The notes under the pieces: model-generated
Database searches by the model: none
Told to the model about the DNA's origin: nothing
What the model saw: only the letters and a program-made list of their open reading frames with translations
Shown: positions 47,115 to 58,400 of the stretch, in pieces
Layout of the letters: every line of letters starts with the position of its first letter
Position numbering within the stretch: position 1 is the stretch's first letter
Program-made: the position numbers and the translations under genes
Assembly (NCBI GenBank): GCA_963693285.1
Contig: OY848921.1
Coordinates: 6,399,229-6,463,228, forward strand
Direction of reading: 5' to 3'
DNA from: Xestospongia muta
Taxonomy: Eukaryota; Porifera; Demospongiae; Haplosclerida; Petrosiidae
DNA length: 64,000 nt

Positions 47115-49938
47115 ATGGATTTGGAGTTGTCATTAATGAACCAAATACAGCCATTATTACTAGATGAAGTAATAGAGCAAGACATCGAAATAGGCCGTGG
47201 TACGTACACTACTGTGTTCGAAGTACAAGTTCATGGGCTAAAATGTGCGGGTAAGCGATTGCTTCTCGAATCCGTGCTGCAACAAAATGACGAATTTAAA
47301 AAGAAATTCGTTGCTGAGTGTTTGCTGCACAGCTACCAACGTCATCCTAACATAGTCCAGTTAATTGGAGTGTGTGTTACGCCAGAGCCAACTTTAGTAA
47401 TGGAGTATCTTCCAATGAATCTAACTTGTTGTTTGGAAACTCACCAAGATCTTCCAGAGTGGATAAAATCAACTATTCTTTATGACATTTCTAAAGGCCT
47501 CAATTTTTTTCATAATCAGAAAGCTTCTATAGCTCATTTTGGTGTGACAAGCAACAATGTTCTTCTCACTGCTCACCTTCAGGCTAAAATTACAGATCTC
47601 TGTGTTTCGAGGCTATTGGGGGGGACATCAACTGACAATGTTGGCTTAATCTCTGATGACACATCCTCTAACCACTTAGCATTTATGCCACCAGAATATT
47701 TCACTGATCATACATCGTGTACTACCAAATTTGATGTATTCTCCTTTGATTGTATTATGATACATGTTTTAAGTCAAGAGTATCCCAATCAATCAGAAAA
47801 GTTTGACGATAGCTTCATCGATACTGCTATGACTGAATCTAGCTTTACTCAAGTCTCTGAATGGGAACGTCGTGAACACAATCTTGCTGATGTGTCATCT
47901 CATCATCCACTCTTACCACTCATAGTAAATTGCTTGGATAATAATCCAGAAGAAAGACCTCAAATATCTGAGGTTATAAAGGCCATTGAAAATGTGTCAC
48001 CACCTATACCATCTCCATATAATGATGGAATAATAGCATTAATGGAGACTCTGAACAAAAAAGACAGTCAAGTCAGGGAGGCACGCAAAGCCGTCAAGAC
48101 CAAAGTTAATGACCTACAGGAGATACTAAATGCCAAAACAAGATCTGTTACTCGACTTGAAAATGTTGTAGAGAAAACAAAAAAAGAGTACAATGACGTA
48201 GTTACAGAGAAACAAGAAGAGATCAGTCGTCTTCAATATGAAGTCAGTAGCAACTTAGCTACAATCAATAATCACAAAGAGAAGTGAGCAGAACAAGAGA
48301 AACAAGTTAAGTCATTAGAAAAAGAAATGGGTCTACAATCTATTGTTATTGAAGAACTAGAACAAAAAATGCAAAAGAAAGATGACAAATTATTAACAAT
48401 GGAAGGAGATCTTGCAGAAAAAGAATCAAAGATAGATGAACTTAGGAAGATAGCCTCAAATGTAAAATCACAAACTGATCTCAATACTGAACTTCAACAA
48501 GAAATGAAGGTAATGTTGGAAAACCAGGAACGACTTCAGGCAATTACATCTAATCAACAAGCTCAAATTGACAGCCTCCATCAACAATTGAATACAACAA
48601 CAGCCAACAATGTCCTACTAGAGACTACCAAGAATAACTTAGTAACATTACAAGATACTATACTACAAGACAAGGCAGATATCATTGACCAACATCAAGC
48701 AGAAGTAACTGCTCTCAGAGCAGCCAATGACCTAACAGCTATCAGACAGCAAGCTTTAGAGTTAGAGATAAATATACTTCAAGAAGAGAACAAACAACTC
48801 ACAGAGTCTACAGTCTCTTTTAAGGAAAGTCTTGATACCACAATGAGACACTTGAAAGAACAATCTGACCTTGTTAAGAAATTATCTCCGACACAAGATA
48901 GACTGCTAGAAGCTATAACAAAGATAGGTATCAATGGTAAGTAAAATAATATTGTTCAATTTCATAATTATTGTGTCTTGTGTTTAGGCCCACCTCTATC
49001 TCAACAAAAGAAAATAATTCAGTCAATGATGAAGCAAAGACTAATAGAAGGAGACTCATGGTATATACACTAATTGTTAAATACATTACTTTAGTCATTC
49101 TACTGTAGGTGTCTTGTCAGTACCCTGTGGTTTGAAAAATGGAAAGCATATGTAACTGGAGTTGTTACTGATAGTCCTGGTCCAGTTACTAATTTCATGT
49201 TGTTGGAACGTAAAAATCATCAACGCAGTCTTAAGGAGAATTTGGATAGAGGTACACATTACATACTTGTTCCTGAGATAGCCTGGGATCTATTGATACA
49301 GTGGTATGGATTAAGTGAGATGTCCACCTACATTGTAAGGTTAGATTTGTTTGTGTCTTGTAAAATATAGTTACGATCTTTATATTACTAAGATTGACCA
49401 CATTGGTATAACACTATATAACCAATACTTATATGATTGATTAATTATATCAAGTGTTCACATGCTAACTTATAAAATGACATTTTACTATAATTATTAA
49501 ATTATCCTTATCATCTGCTATAGGAAAGTTGTAAAAATTCAAAGACATGCTATCACAGAATTTATAGTGGAGGTGTATCCATTACATATCCACGTAACAC
49601 TAAGTTCTAGCAAAACATTAAGACCATATACAGTTCAACGAAGTGATAGAGTTGGTAAGTTATTTAACATGTCTCTCCTATTAGTCTATAATACTATATT
49701 ATATGTAGCTTATTTGATGGAGAAACTCCGTAAGCAGTACAATGTAGGAGATACCATTGAGACCAGACTATGGTTATATCACGTTATTCAGTAGAACCTA
49801 ATGATGTAAGTACATTGTTCAATAATTAATAATACACTTTACATTAAATATAGACACTGTTACTTGAGACTAAGATTGGTGCTTGGTCAATACAGGAGTC
49901 AACTAGTAATGGACACATATTTAATAAACCAAAAGAAG
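47115..49938 (+). pseudogene. Second pseudokinase/coiled-coil/DUSP-UBL gene, decayed
   Basis: Close copy of the gene at 12214 from the same ATG (MDLELSLMNQIQPLLLDEVI). It retains HFG in place of HRD and DLC in place of DFG, and has SFD where copy 1 has SFG. A single in-frame TGA at 48285-48287, where copy 1 has an Ala codon, ends translation after 390 aa; the frame then stays open to 48943. In the DUSP exon 15 nt are deleted in frame (copy 1 KSATG region). In the UBL exon about 55 nt are missing (near 49776), shifting the frame. The last exon is deleted. The exon matching 15029-15113 survives at 49854-49938. A short pseudokinase plus partial coiled coil could still be made from the upstream frame. 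Confidence 0.85.
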
Positions 49939-50717
49939 GTATATTAACAAATATTAACTGAAATTAGTTAAGAAGTAATTGATGTGTGACCTCCCATTTA
50001 TCAAAGTTGTTTGCAATGATGTTTTATTAATTGTTATTATATAAATTTTATTTTTATTTAATACAATGTCATCTAATTACAGTATTTTGAACTTTATAAT
50101 GTCTTCTAATACTATACCACCAAATATTGTCCATCATATGATAGTCATGTGTTGCTTTGTCATCATTTTTTCAAAAAAAAATTTGGTTACATATTTAGCT
50201 TATCTAATATCACTCACTAGCTATCATTATCCAAAATAAATCTTTTAAAATGATTTGTTCTTTGTACTTTATGCTTTGAAATTATAATTGTTACAATGAA
50301 ATGTTTAAGAGTTTGCACCCATTTTGAACCACACCTACAAATTACAGAGCCGATCGCGCAACAAATATTGAAGTTTGTTGGCACATAGTAAGCAATGAAT
50401 TTAATATAATTTACAACAAGCACTATGGTCTTAGGTATGACTATTTAAAGCTTAACATTCTATAACTGAAATACTTCTTAGTCAGCACTATATAGCCATT
50501 ATAATTATTAACTCTCCAGTCTTTAATATTACATAATTTACCAAAATGAATCTTAAGAAACTTTTATAATTATAATATGATTACCTCTTCTAATATGATT
50601 AATTTAATAACTAAATAAATCTTTTAAAATGATCTGTTCGTTGTATTTTTATGCTTTGAAACTTAAATTGTTACAATGAAAATGTTTAAGATGAAGTGAT
50701 GTATTTATCATAAAGTG
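49939..50717. other. Rearranged 3' region of the second fusion gene
   Basis: A mosaic. A ~60-bp block around TTTATGCTTTGAAA occurs twice (about 50240 and 50627). Between them lies a displaced segment (50311-50590) matching the SPT4 5' region and its upstream flank (about 17917-18640 in cluster 1). No gene. Confidence 0.65.
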
Positions 50718-51929
50718 TTAGGCTCTGTCTGATGTATCTCTAGATTGATAGACCACACCTCTTTCTCTTAACTCATCTAGCACATCTTCAGGAAGTTCTC
50801 CTGATACTGATATTGCATAACATCCCTTAGTAAATTTATCTAAAGATAAAGAAATTGATGACATTATAAATACTTAGTTATTAAATTAATCATATTAGAA
50901 GAGGTAATCATATAGACAAATGCTTAAATTTAAGATCTGCAAATGAACCGTGTTGAGCCACACCCACAAAAGCAATATACAATTATCAACAAATGTCAAA
51001 TGCATTTCTAAAATGTCTCAACAATAAAACAGACTATATCAAATATATATATATAATATTATTATTTCCTAAGAAATAGTTTTGTAGACTCTATATCTAT
51101 GTAGAAGTAATTATTAATTTTGAGTTTGCTATGAGCCTAAATGAGAGAACATTATCCAATCCCTACATAGGATAGTACTACCATCTACCTAATGATATAT
51201 ACCACTGGTTACTTATGTAGTAAATACTAATAATACTTACCTATTCTCTGCCATTTAGCTACCCAGCTATCTTCATTACCCATCATAGCTATCATCCTAA
51301 CAAGAGATACAATATAATATTATCATTATTAAGTTTAATGATGATATAAGTTTAATCTTTCCTTCATTCGTAATAATTTAAAAATAAAAAACTTTCACTA
51401 AGTTCTTGTACAAAAATAGGCAATTTCAAAGAATGCATCATTTCTTATTATTCTTTTGTCAAATGCTTTTAAAATAAAAGTGGAAATATTTGCAGGCCAT
51501 TGAGTCAAAATTCACCATTATTATTAGAAATGAACAGACATTAATGTATTTTGTGTATTTGATCTTATTAATTGTTATATGTCATTGTCTAGAGATTAAA
51601 GTTTTGAGTATCTCTGTAATGCTTTTCTCTGTGGACATAGAGAGTGACTTCAACTATATTAGTACTGTTATCAACAGATACAAGTCAAGCAATAACAACA
51701 ATCATGTGTATAATAATGATATAGTATGTATCAAAGGATTGTGTATGTGACTTTCTGATTTGAGTAGGAATATCATGTGATTGTAGTTTAGGAATAAATA
51801 TTTACAGGATATTAGAGTCATCTCTACACTATTGAATATCTGAGCATAAAATAACACAATAGAACTAACCCTCTATTTCTCTCCTTATCCTTCAAACACA
51901 CTTTTACATACTACTAACAAACTATTATA

Positions 51930-52340
51930 AAGAGATGATCCTAATGTCCTGTATTTATTTGTTTTCCTTTAGTGCTGTTATTTATATTGTATGACCATCC
52001 TTAAATTTTCATTAATTTCTTGTGATAAATGGTATGAAGAGATTAATATTTTCTGTAAAATATTTAAACTCTCCATAGATTTGTAGTGGCAAGGGATTTA
52101 TAAAAGCATTATCATTGACAATGATGGTTTTTACCAACATAGTAGGTAGGATACAATGTACACTGTTGTGAATTAATTTATTAGTGCTTTCTGAGAGGTC
52201 CAAAACAAGACAGATTTGTGTACGAAATTTCAATAATTTTTCACTGATTTCAAACATTTACAGATTTCTAGCCCAGTGTACAGATATAAAATGTTTTTGC
52301 CAGTGATTTCAGACTAAGATTTCTGATTTAAAACTGAAAG
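51930..52340 (-). repeat. Intron-resident repeated segment, copy B
   Basis: Second copy of the block at 17160-17560. The minus-strand frame ([20 protein letters not shown]) is shifted near its end by a missing base at about 52060. Confidence 0.6.
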
Positions 52341-52357
52341 TTAAAATTATTATTATT

Positions 52358-52850
52358 ATGACAGATGATCTAAAGTTAGCCGTCAGTTTACAACAAGAAG
52401 AATATCAAAGAAGAGTATATTCTGAAAGCTCTGGTGCTATAGGTTTAGAATATGAAGAGGTAAAATCAGAGTTATTAGCAGAAACAACTAGACTAGAAAA
52501 GCTTGGAGAAAAAGTAGTATGGCTTCAAAGAGAAGAGCAAAATGCTGATAAAGAACCAAGTCCTCAATTAGAAAGTGACAAAGTTTTAGCGATAAGTCTG
52601 ACAGAACAGTTAATGAAGGATTTTAAAAGACAGTCAGATAAATGTGTCATTACAGATTGAATCTGATAGAAAATTTGGTGAAGATTTAAATAGGTTTCTA
52701 AACTCGTCTGTCAAGGATGGTAACACAGTGATTGCTTCTATTAAGACAATATCTGTTAAGAAACCAGCTTCCCTACAACTAGTCAGAATAAAAAGACTGC
52801 TAAAAGAAGGAAAATTGATGTAGTGTCAGCTTAAAACATTGGTTTAAGAC
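52358..52850 (+). CDS. Intronless ORF with UIM-like motifs, probably a frame-shifted gene fragment
   Basis: ATG at 52358 opens 100 codons to TGA at 52658-52660. The protein is charged and helical. Two segments look like ubiquitin-interacting motifs: DDLKLAVSLQQEEYQRR near the start and DKVLAISLTEQLMKDF near residues 77-92. A second open frame continues from about 52644 (IESDRKFGEDLNRFLNSS) to TAG at about 52821, as if one base had been lost. It has no introns and no counterpart in cluster 1. It lies between two direct copies of a repeated block, inside the SPT4 intron on the opposite strand. I do not recognise the family; MIU/UIM proteins such as MINDY or RNF168 relatives are guesses. Confidence 0.45.
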
Positions 52851-52869
52851 ATAGTTTAGTAGCAAATTA

Positions 52870-53290
52870 TAAAGAGATGATCCTAACGTCCTGTATTTAT
52901 TTGTTTTTCTTTAGTGTTGTTATTTATATCATGTAACCATCCTTAAATTCTTGTTAATTTGCTGTGATAAATGGTATGAAGAGATTAATATTTTCTGTAA
53001 AAATACTTTAACCTCCTCATAGATTTGTGGTGGCAAAGGACTTATAATGGCATTTTCATTGACAATGAGGGTTTTTACCAACAAAGTAGGTAAGACACAA
53101 TGTACACTGTTGTGAATTAATTTATTAGTGCTGTCTAAGGAATCTGAAACAAGACAGAAAGAAATGTGTACAAAATTAATTTCAAAAATTATTCTGTGAT
53201 TTAAACATTTTCTGATTTCTAAGCTCTGTGTACAGATATAAACAGTCTTTGTTAGTGATTTTTGACTAACATTTCTCATTTAATATTGAA
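52870..53290 (-). repeat. Intron-resident repeated segment, copy C
   Basis: Third copy of the 17160-17560 block. The minus-strand frame is open through [20 protein letters not shown] and [20 protein letters not shown]. Confidence 0.6.
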
Positions 53291-53450
53291 AGTGTACAAG
53301 ATGTAAGCTTCAATTATTACATCAGACTCCGAGGTGCATGATGTATCTGATATTATGTATCACATGTAGGTATTTATATGTTATATTTGATAGACTTACC
53401 CATCAAAATTTGAACTAGTACAATCATTGACTTTTCCTCTGTTTCATGGT

Positions 53451-54029
53451 GGAAATTTTTAACCCGTTGAGTTTGTACACGCCTTGAATCACCCCCACAA
53501 AAATCTACACAGCAAGCGCACAACGAAACAAGAGAAGGGCAAAATTTGCACTACTGTAAATTTAGTTCAAGAAAGGAAGTAAGTTGAATATCACCTTATC
53601 TGATTGCTAATATAGCTTACATTATAAGTAACTTTAACTAAATGACTAAGTCTGTATTATTTTAATTTGTCTAAGTCAATAATGAGATCATGACACTGAT
53701 AATAGTCACCTAACTGTGACAATTATTGACCAAGTTCTGGGTGTCTCTAAGCTTGATGAAATTCTATAAGGGATAAGGATGAGTTTAATAACAAGTGTAT
53801 ATACTAACAGAAGCTGTAGTGTAAATATATAGCATCCACAACTCATGTCAGGTCAAGTCAGATCATGTCCAGTCAGGACTGCCTCATATAACAACATAAT
53901 AAAACAAAGAAGTGGAGATTAAATTTGCACATAACACAAAAAATTGAATAGCCTCATAACATTATTGACCTGGTCATGCTGTCTTCTTTCAATGTGATTA
54001 TAAACTTACAATATATGTATTAGAAGTTG
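53451..54029. other. Flank of truncated SPT4, to the start of satellite array 3
   Basis: Matches the SPT4 5' flank of cluster 1 (GAGTTTGTAC, then CTACTGTAAATTTAGT, to about 53770). After that it is unrelated, with AGTCAG-rich imperfect repeats at 53850-53880. No gene. Confidence 0.6.
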
Positions 54030-54171
54030 GTTTTTAATGACAGTCCTTGTTACTATGTGTCTTTCTTCTTTTTTTATGTTCCTATGATGACAAAGTTGTA
54101 CTCTCATTTTCACAACTATTTATAGATGGTAAGTATGTACAATGTCAATTCATGTGATCTTGTTTACAAGT

Positions 54172-54940
54172 TATAACAGGTTTTTTGAGGACAGTATATT
54201 TCGCAAATGAAACTAAAATTTGCATTCACAAATGAAAATTTCATGAATTTGTTACACATTCTGTAGTCATGCCCCCTAAAATTTAATTATAGGGAAACCA
54301 TGTGAACGGTCCTGTTAGGTCTACCAATGAGTAATACTATGGAGAGATTTCTAATAAACTCATGCGTTTGTGGCCATCAATCCTTTTTAAAAAATCGTAG
54401 TGAGGTTGTAACTCCCATCTTGAACACTAGTCTAGCGAGCTAGACATTCCTCCTTTTTGATAAGCTGACAGGTAGAGGAGGGTCTAGAAGCGATCTAGGC
54501 TTACTGCCCCCATTGTAATGTGTGGAATGTGGGGCAGTACCGCAATGTTTAGATAGTGGTTATAAAATGTTATTACAATTGCCATGTGACTTGAGTTCTT
54601 TATCTTTGTTTGTTGTCCTTCCAAATTTAGAAGCTGTTATGTCAAGCTAATATATAACTGAAACCCAGGAACATGTTATTGCCATACTAAATAAATTTGT
54701 CAAAGAAATGTTTTTGAGAAAATTTCAAGTTGTTACTATGTTGCCAACTGTACTATTGTTACAAATGCAAATATCATAGGGTTTTCAAGTTGCATACTAG
54801 AAAACGAAAAGAACTAACAAGTTATCAGATATAGATATAACATAAATTTAAAAAAAAATGACTTAATTGTCAAAAATCACAACTTTTAAATTAATAACAC
54901 TATTGTCATAATCTTCCTTGTCCTCCTGGGCTGAAATATA

Positions 54941-55015
<75 letters not shown>

Positions 55016-55479
55016 AGTTAGAGGAACAAACAATTTCAGGGGAGATGACAGATTTTGTTCACACATATGCAACAGCAACACCTTTTTCATTTAATGCTTT
55101 TCAATGATCTTCAATTAGAACTACTTCACTACTTTAGCTCTTTCATCATCAAAATATTTTGCGTATTTTAGATCCAAAGTTTCATCATTAAGTATATTCT
55201 CTATTAGCTGAAACTATACTAGAAGATGGCATTCGTTCTGATAGAGGTCCATTAGGATTAGGCAAAAAGCTAGATTTCTTGAAATACTTCAGTAAGACCA
55301 TGTTTGTCTTGATCCACATGTCACAGGTGGGTCCATGCATTAATAATACTAAATTACATAGTATTAATAATCTATGGTTTAACTGTGTAGGAATTTTTTT
55401 TGTGTCACTTATTTTCACAAATTGTCCTAAATTCCACGAAATTCACAAAATATGCTACCTTTGAAAAAATCTTGTTATA
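54172..55479. mobile_element. 1.3-kb non-autonomous element inserted in satellite array 3
   Basis: It interrupts one satellite monomer, which stops near TGATCTTGTTTACA and resumes at TGTGTAGTTGTTTATATT. The ends are imperfect inverted repeats: TATAACAGGTTTTTTGAGG at the left, and at the right the complement of TATAACAAGATTTTTTCAAA, followed on both sides by ATATTT(C/T)G. It carries (TA)n/(CA)n at 54940-55010 and no transposase frame. About 20 bp of the monomer is missing and no clear target duplication is seen. Confidence 0.65.
54940..55012. repeat. (TA)n(CA)n microsatellite
   Basis: Compound dinucleotide run inside the 1.3-kb insertion. Confidence 0.9.
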
Positions 55480-58400
55480 CGATATCTTACTTGTGTAGTT
55501 GTTTATATTAATTAAATTTATTAGGTTTTAATTATAGTCCTTGTTATAAATATGTCTTTCTTCCTTTTTATGTTGATATGATGACAAACCTATATACTCT
55601 CATTGTCACAACTATTTATAGGGGGTAAGTATGTACAGTTTCAATTCATGTGATCTTGTGTACATTTCATCATGATTGTGTAGTTGTTTATATTAATTAA
55701 AGTTATTAGGGTTTAATTACAGTCCTTGTTACTATGTGTCTTTCTTTGTTTTATGTTCCTATGATGACAAACCTATACACTCATTGTCAAATCTCTGTAT
55801 AGAATGTAAGCATGTACAATGTCAATTAATGTGATCTTATTTGCATTTTATCCTAATTGTATAGTTGTTGTTGTTATTAACTAAAGTTATTAGGCTTTAA
55901 TTACAGTCCTTGTTATGATATGTCTTTTGTTTCTTTTTATGTTCCTATGATGACAAATCTATACTCTCATTGTCATAAATATTTATAGCGGGTAAGTATG
56001 TACAATGTCAATTCATGTGATCTCGTGTACTTTTCATCTTAATTCTATACTTGTTTAAAATAATTAAAGTTATTAAGTTTTAATTACAATCCTTGTTACT
56101 ATGTGTCTTTCTTTGTTTTTTATGTTCCTATAATGAAAAACCTATACTCTCATTGTCACAACTATTTATAGGAGGTAAGTATGTACAATGTAAATTCATG
56201 TGATCTTATGTACGTTTTGTTTTGATTGTGTAGTTGTTTATAATATTTAAAGTTATTAGCTTTTAATTACAGTCCTTATTACTATGTGTCTCTCTTTGTT
56301 TTTTATGTTCCTATGATGACAAACCTATACTCTCATTGTCACAACTATTTATAGCGGGTAAATATGTACAATGTCAATTTGTGTGATCCTATGTACATTT
56401 TATTTTGATTGTGTAGTTGTTTATATTAATTAAAGTTATTAGGTTTTAATTACAATCCTTGTTACTATGTGTCTTTCTTTGTTTTTTATGTTCCTATGAT
56501 GTCAAACCTATACTCTCATTGTCACAACTATTTATAGTGGGTAAGTATGTACATGTCAATTCATGTGATCTTATTTGCATTTTATCTTAATTCTATAGTT
56601 GTTTATAATAATTAAAGTTATTAGGTTTTAATTGTAGTCCTTGTTATAATATGTCTTTCTTTGTTTTTTTATGTTCCTATGATGACAAACCTATACTCTC
56701 ATTGTCACAACTATTTATAGCGGGTAAATATGTACAATGTCAATTCATGTGATCCTATGTACATTTTATTTTGATTGTGTAGTTGTTTATATTAATTAAA
56801 GTTATTAGGGTTTAATTGCAGTCCTTGTTACTATGTGTCTTTCTTTGTTTTTATATTCCTATGATGACAAAACTATACACTCATTGTCAAATCTCTGTAT
56901 AGAATGTAAGCATGTACAATATCAATTAATGTGATCTTATTTGCATTTTATCCTAATTGTATAGTTGTTGTTGTTATTAACTAAAGTTATTAGGCTTTAA
57001 TTGCAGTCCTTGTTAACGTATGTCTTTCTTTCTTTTTATGTTCCTATGATGACAAACCTATACTCTCATTGTCTTAACTATTTATAGTTTGTAAGTGTGT
57101 ACAATGTCAATTCATGTGATCTTATATACATTTTATTTTGATTGTGTAGTTGTTTATAATATTTAAAGTTATTAGGTTTTAATTACAGTCCTTATTACTA
57201 TGTGTCTTTCTTTGTTTTTTATGTTCCTATAATGGCAAACCCATACTCTCATTGTCACAACTATTTATAGCGGGTAAGTATGTACAATGTCAATTCATGT
57301 GATCTTATGTACATTTTATTTTGATTGTGTAGTTTGTTTATATTGATTAAAGTTATTAGGTTTTAATTATAGTCCTTATTACTATGTGTCTTTCTTTGTT
57401 TTTTATGTTCCTATGATGACAAATCTATACTCTCATTGTGACAACCTTTTATAGCCGGTAAGTATATACAGTGTCAATTCATGTGACCTTATGTACATTT
57501 TATTTTGATTGTGTAGTTGTTTATAATATTTTAAGTTATTAGGCTTTAATTACAGTCCTTATTACTATGTGTCTTTCATTGTTTTTTATGTTTCTATGAT
57601 GACAAACCTATACTCTCATTGTCACAACTATTTATAGCCGGTAAGTATGTACAATGTCAATTCATGTGATCTTATGTACGTTTTATTTTGATTGTGTAGT
57701 TGTTTATATTAATTAAAGTTATTAAGTTTTAAATACAGGCCTTATTACTATGTGTCTTTCTTTGTTTTTTATGTTCCTATGATGTCAAACCTATACTCTC
57801 ATTCTCACAACTATTTATAGTGGGTAAGTATGTACATGTCAATTCATGTGATCTTATTTGCATTTTATCTTAATTCTATAGTTGTTTATATTAATTAAAG
57901 TTATTAGGTTTTAATTACAGTCCTTATTACTATGTGTCTTTCTTTGTTTTTTATGTTCCTATAATGACAAACTTATACTCTCATTGTCACAACTATTTAT
58001 AGTGGGTAAGTATGTACAATGTCAATTCATGTGATCTTATGTACATTTTTATTTTGATTGTGTAGTTTGTTTATATTATTTAAAGTTATTAGGTTTTAAT
58101 TACAGTCCTTATTACTATGTGTCTTTCTTTGTTTTTTATGTTCCTATAATGACAAACCTATACTCTCATTATCACAACTATTTATAGTATGTAAGTATGT
58201 GCAATGTCAATTCATGTGATCCTATGTACATTTTATTTTGATTGTGTAGTTGTTTATATTAATTAAAGTTATTAGGTTGTAATTACAGTCCTTATTACTA
58301 TGTGTCTTTCTTTGTTTTTTATGTTTCCATGATGACAAACCTATACTCTCATTGTCACAACTATTTATAGTGGGTAAGTATGTGCAATGTCAATTCATGT

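Larger units (their letters stand above)
50718..53450 (-). pseudogene. Second SPT4 copy, 5' truncated
   Basis: The last two exons (51241-51296 and 50718-50839) are intact and in phase with good splice sites. Of exon 2 only the 3' half remains (about 53399-53450). The rest of exon 2 and exon 1 are deleted, joining CTCTGTTTC directly to the ATGGTGGAAATTTTTAACCC stretch of the 5' region. The junction creates an ATG on the minus strand by chance, in the wrong frame. No full SPT4 can be made. Confidence 0.85.

Noticed and set aside
53420..53460. ATG in CCACC context as a new start for truncated SPT4
   Set aside because: Created by the deletion junction and out of frame with SPT4.
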